The notes under the pieces are model-generated. The model saw only the letters and a program-made list of their open reading frames with translations, was not told the origin of the DNA and did no database searches. From the NCBI GenBank assembly GCA_964019165.1, contig OZ025284.1, positions 3,963,773 through 4,027,772 on the forward strand: a DNA stretch of 64,000 bases, in the 5' to 3' direction. Position 1 is the first letter of the stretch, and each line of letters starts with the position of its first letter. This DNA is from Mastigias papua. Taxonomy: Eukaryota > Cnidaria > Scyphozoa > Rhizostomeae > Mastigiidae. This document shows, one piece after another, positions 41,280 through 64,000 of this stretch. A program made the translations under genes and the position numbers.

Positions 41280-41540
41280 GTGACCTTTGTTTGCGAAGAA
41301 TTGACCTCTTTATCAAAAACGCAGTATGCTTCTCCTCAGCCTCCGGAACACTGCACTGATGTATGGTTCCTGAAAAAATGTCAGCAAATGGGCAAAAAAT
41401 GCTGTTCTTTCCGAGGAGCTAAATTATTGAAAAGCCTATCCGATGCATTCAAGGTGTCATCCTCCGTACATGATGATAAGAAATTAATAGATGGTTGGAC
41501 TCTTTTATCGGCTATTAGGCATATTAAATTATTGTAAATA
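41280..41540 (+). pseudogene. Possible LINE 3' fragment
   Basis: The 85-residue frame contains CSFRGAKLLKSLSDAFKVSSSVHDDKK, which resembles the SFRGA..WN.L.D motif at the C-terminus of LINE polyproteins. Low confidence; could be unrelated. Confidence 0.35.
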
Positions 41541-41687
41541 GGCTTTTATGATGAAAATTATTTTTCCTCTGTTTATATTATGGTATTATTTTAATTGTTC
41601 ATTGACCGTAATTAGTTTTTGTCAGAGGGCCAGTGAACACAACTTCAATTGAGAACAAACCTCTCTAGCAAGGCCAAATGTGAACTA

Positions 41688-42596
41688 CAGTTGACATCCG
41701 CTATCTCGAACTCTGAAGGGAAACGAAAAAATGTTCGAGATAGCGAATGCTTGAGTTATCGGATGACCCCAGAAAACCCAATTGTTTTCAAATTTGGGAG
41801 GTGCAACAGGCAGCAATAAAGGATATGTAGTCACTAATACAAAATTACAAGTCAAACTAAATCATTGAGAAAAATGAGCATCTAATGTAATTTGTATTCT
41901 CTTTCTAACCAGTTCCTTCTCTATAACACCATTCATTTTAGCAGAATACTCAAGGAGCACTTCTCCATTCTCTGAGAATAGACAATACCTTGATATTACA
42001 TCCATCGCATCTCTTATTTCGTCCGTTGTTGGCTTATCATGGATAAGTATACCGTTTGCGTTTTAAAAAACAATGACATTGTTGGTCATCTGCCAAAGGA
42101 AAAAAAATGGGAAATTTGTGAAAACAATCTTTTTTTCTTTAGAGGTGGATGAGAATAGTTATTGTCATGCAGTTGTAAAAGGGAAACCTGTAAACTTAGG
42201 TGATGATGATGGCATGCAGGTCCCTTATACATTGTCAAAGCGCTTTATTGTCAGACTGCAAGAACAGTTATACCTCATTTAATAAAACATTTAAATTGTA
42301 TAATGACACCGTCTTTTTAATCTGATAACTGTCATCTACCGTTTAAATAGACTTTTAGTCGTATTTTTAATTTTCTCACGTAAGCCAAAAGCAAAAAAGT
42401 TCGAGATAGCGAACACTTTTCGTCCAGGGGAGACAGAAAACGGTTCGATATAATGAATGTTCGAAATAGCGAGCAGTCGAGATAGCGAACGGTTTTTCTA
42501 TACGTAAACCCTATAGCAAAACCAAGGGAAACAGAAATTGGTTCGAAATAGCGAATGTTCGAGATAGCGGGCAGTCGAGATAGCGGATGTCAACTG
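41688..42596. mobile_element. Tigger/pogo-like non-autonomous transposon
   Basis: Perfect 22-bp inverted ends starting CAGTTGACATCCGCTATC, flanked on both sides by TA (41686-41687 and 42597-42598), as expected for Tc1/mariner-superfamily insertions. Subterminal GTTCGAGATAGCGAA repeats are frequent at both ends. No transposase is visible; the interior carries a HIRAN-like fragment (42043-42282). Confidence 0.85.
42043..42282 (+). pseudogene. HIRAN-like domain fragment inside the Tigger-like element
   Basis: Frame 1 reads DKYTVCVLKNNDIVGHLPKE; after a frameshift the frame 42073-42282 continues YCHAVVKGKPVNLGDDDGMQVPYTL. The order (K-Y-A-V..V-G-H-L-P, then a C-x-V-x-G segment and V-P) resembles the HIRAN domain, a DNA-end-binding module. 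Frameshifted and without a visible gene context, so non-functional. It may have been captured by the element. Confidence 0.4.
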
Positions 42597-43845
42597 TATT
42601 AAGTACGATTATATATGACATGGAGCTACAAGCCTGCTTGAGATTATTCAATATCAGCCTCAATTCAAGTTCAACACCAGATAAAGACTGACTTTCCCTA
42701 TCAGTAACGACTGGAGCCGATACTGAAAGTAACGGAGAGTGCTATCGTGAACAATTCTATATTTGCAGTGATATGTTCCGAAGAAAAGGAACCATATTTT
42801 TATTTTATAACTTTACTCATAGAATCAAACAAAAATCGAAATCAAACATAACACTGGAAAACATTCCAGAACAATCTCCATTTCCCATAGTGTTCCTTTT
42901 CCCCTTGAATTCGTTCCTCCTTCCCCTTCAAAGTCCTGGGTGTCTGCGTCATGAGTACTATATGTCAACATTTTCAATAGTGCAATGCTCGCATCCGTGC
43001 TTGTGCACCCCTAGCTTGAGATTCATACAATTGTAGAAACAAGGAAAACATGGCTTTCATGCTTAATATACACGTTTTTTTTTATAAGAATAAAGTTTAT
43101 AAGAAAATGAGGCTCAAATGGCCACAATCGTAAGAAAATCCTAAGAAAATCACAAGGCTCAAGTTCAAGAAAATGCTAAGAAAACCACAGTTTATCTTCT
43201 TTACATGCCAGAAACTGATATTAGCTCATTTTTGCAAACTCTCGTTAAAAAAATCGAGACTAATGGTGGCCCAACAAATGCAGAGTAGCCTGTTTCAGCC
43301 ATTTTATTCCTTCAAAAGTTAAGAAAATCTTAAGAAAATCTCAGCCTCAAATTCGTAAAAAGTTAAGAAAATTGAGCCTCAGGAAAAAAAGTGTTTTTCT
43401 TATAAAAAAAGCGTGTATTCAATTAAAGAGAGGCAAATATGATTTACGATTAAAGAATCTGTTAATGTGTCTTCACACAATAATCATTAGTTGTGAAAAA
43501 GAGAGCATATTCATTCAAGGAAGCACATTGCAGTATCTATTTGTAGTATGATAGCAAAACTGCAATGCCCCTCTAGCTTATATGTAAAAACTAAGTACAA
43601 AAACCAATGGTAAGAAGATTCATGTTTTTAGTTTTGCTACCAGCCTCTTCTCCAGAGATTTAGTCATGGTAATGAGACAATAACAACTGTCAGCCATAAC
43701 CACTTGGCAGAACTGCAAATCCACAAACGAACCTTAAGCTTGAGGTATGATGAAGAGAGCTCAATGAAACCTGAACAAATGGTGCCTATAGTAACAGTTG
43801 CACCTCATTGTTTCTTGCTTTTGCCGTTGATCTCTCCTGGTCGAG
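42597..43845. other. Region upstream of FBXW4
   Basis: Holds MITE copy A (43070-43430) and the presumed FBXW4 promoter and 5' untranslated region. No further gene. Confidence 0.5.
43070..43430. repeat. Dispersed repeat A (MITE), copy 3
   Basis: Starts ACACGTTTTTTTTTATAAG and ends CTTATAAAAAAAGCGTGTAT, giving inverted ends. Internal TTAAGAAAATCTCAGCCTCAA and GAGGCTCAAATGGCC words match 30245-30605. Confidence 0.75.
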
Positions 43846-61977
<18,132 letters not shown>

Positions 61978-64000
61978 TGGGTAAGTACTTTGCAATCTTT
62001 TATTGGTTGAAACCATTGATCACAGCTCAATTCTTCCAGCATTGTCAACCTATAGGAGACTAAGATTTCGTCAACAAATAGTTTCACACCTAAGTTTATG
62101 TTGATTTCACCTGTACTAAGGCATTTTCTACAATGCGCACTTAAAGTACTCTCCACACTCGATTGTATCTATTTCGGGGAAAACTATACCAGGATCATCA
62201 AAATTGTTCATTGGACCCTACTTGTTCATATAGCCACCATTAGATCTCGTTTTTTATACTTTCTGATACAAAATGAAAGTTGGTCTACAACAAATAGCAA
62301 TATTCAGAGAAAGCACGAGACTTGATTGCAAATAAGGACGATCTATTTGTTCATAAAGTCTTCTGATCAGTTATGTATTTTTTTGATAAATATCAATCTT
62401 ACCTACCTTTTGGTAAAGTGTTTATCGCTACAGAAGCTGCTCATTAGTAACGTGCGTTTTATACAGACTATCTTGGAGAAGTATATTCGTTTCTAAGTTT
62501 AACTCGTTAGTGAAGGTACTCAGCCTCTGATAGACTCGTTTCATAGATAGACAAGCTTATGTTATTTCGCATTTTGTATTTCCTATTGTAACTGCACTAG
62601 TACAATTTTCAGGTAATCTTTTAAGACAGTAAAGATGCCGGAAGGACTGGGTGCTAGCTACGCGACTTAAATTTTGAGGGGAATTTTCTTTAGCGGTTTG
62701 GTCTATTCTTATGTAGGCTGAACAGATTTGAGTGCATTTATAAAAAAATGGTTTAAATTTTAAAAGTAGCATGGCAAAATGAATTATGGTTGCTTAAACA
62801 ATGTAGTTTGTTTCTTCAGTTCTGTTTCTTAATGTTTCTATCTTACCTTACGAACAAATACAAAAATTTGAAGATGACGGTGAGAAATTCAACATTTGAA
62901 ATGGAATATATAGTTCTCTCCAACTAATAGTACATATTTGATAACGGAAATAGAAGAGCTGAGGCTATTGCTATTATTTGATTACGTATCCTCTCTCCTG
63001 TCGTATTCGCATGTTTTCTGTGGTCAAATTTTAAACATGGCGCATTTCTCGTTAGGCTCCTAAACTCGATATGAACTGTATCTTAGATTTGAAAAGAAGT
63101 TAACAAGTTCCCCATTATAGGTGAAAGAAGCTGTCCTTTGATGCAGAGCCCCATTGAATAGGGTGCCATATCCTTTAATTTAGCTTTAAATTCTGTAGGA
63201 CATGCTTGACAAAGAAACCTGGTGTGAGCATTTTAAGCAACAAGTAATTTTTGCCTGTGAAGAGGAAGTGCAGATACTCCTAGTGAAACTGATTAAGTCT
63301 TTGATTTATCATCCATGAAATGGCGTACGGAAATGTCAAAGAAATTCATAAGGAATGTCAAATGGTAGGAAGTCCAGTTGGTTTGATTGCAAAAGTCCAT
63401 GCATCCATTGAGTCACGACAAAATCAAATCAGGATCTCATAGAAAGTGGAGAGGGAAATGGTGGAGAGCCTTTTATGATATTAAAGCACATCACTGCTAT
63501 AGTCGGTAAACAAGCGAAGTGAATAGTTCTGCAGGTACAGAGTACATCCGTCCATCACCATTGGTATTCATTAAGGCTTATTCATTTGAATGTCTAGTCA
63601 ATATTTGGATTATTTATCATTTGCTAGTGATATCACTGGTGTTGGATATTGTCTTAAAATAATTTTAACGCGTTGGTAAAGGAAGCCTCGCTTACCGCCT
63701 GGTAGATTTTCTAGATAAACGATTGTGAGGCCTGCACCACAACGAAGAACATGCTGAATCGTGTAATGGATATTGCTAAGCTGAAGAATTATTTAAATGC
63801 TAGTACACAACATAAGATATCAATGGGTTCAATCATATGTGCAGCATTTGATCAGATGCAGTTTGTGACTCGCAAAATGCGATATGCATCCCATCAGAAC
63901 ATGTAGACCAGTCCGTTGCCAGAGTTTTGAGTAAATCACCAGCTGTCACCCCTAGTCTGTATCATTATAGTGTCATAAGTGTCATAATCTAGGAAGTGAA
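61978..64000. other. DNA downstream of FBXW4
   Basis: About 2 kb with presumed 3' untranslated region first. No gene, repeat array or transposon recognised. Confidence 0.5.

Noticed and set aside
63751..63906. 52-codon ORF near the right edge
   Set aside because: Too short, with no recognised family or promoter; expected by chance.

Overview
The window is AT-rich nuclear DNA from an early-branching animal. A cnidarian is my best guess, from spliced metazoan genes, many CR1-like and Penelope-like retroelements, two-gene DNA transposons and long (AT)n tracts. The species cannot be fixed by eye. I recognise three host genes, all on the + strand: the last four exons of a sideroflexin most like SFXN5 (5372-10607), a five-exon cytochrome P450 of 508 residues (22694-34352), and a nine-exon FBXW4 (dactylin, F-box/WD40) of 422 residues (43846-61977). 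Intron phases agree at every junction in all three. They are unrelated in pathway: mitochondrial carrier, ER monooxygenase, ubiquitin-ligase adaptor.

Most of the rest is transposable elements. At the left edge (1 to about 3283) an integrase-core transposase faces an intact alpha-kinase gene. At 16020-21810 lies a complete 5.8 kb DNA transposon with 280-bp terminal inverted repeats. It carries a HECT-domain protein and, convergently, a related integrase-core transposase that is split by a nested 631-bp MITE with a 9-bp target-site duplication. The two elements share one plan: transposase plus a signalling-enzyme gene, each starting just inside a terminal repeat. This is the most interesting system in the window.

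The introns and gaps of the P450 and FBXW4 genes hold decayed LINEs at 12186-13990, 24050-24340, 30780-31370, 31480-32520 and 38005-41250, the last being one LINE inserted in another. They also hold a Tigger-like element (41688-42596), several MITEs and minisatellites at 37140, 45765 and 50429.

From 51.6 to 59.1 kb, inside FBXW4 introns, is a dense cluster of Penelope-like elements (PLEs) embedded in (AT)n tracts. Two PLE families each occur as a head-to-head inverted pair, one being a nearly perfect 2-kb palindrome of GIY-YIG endonuclease sequence. The PLE 3' ends carry hammerhead-ribozyme-like cores. A 200-N assembly gap follows at 59307-59506. No rRNA, confident tRNA or CRISPR array was seen.
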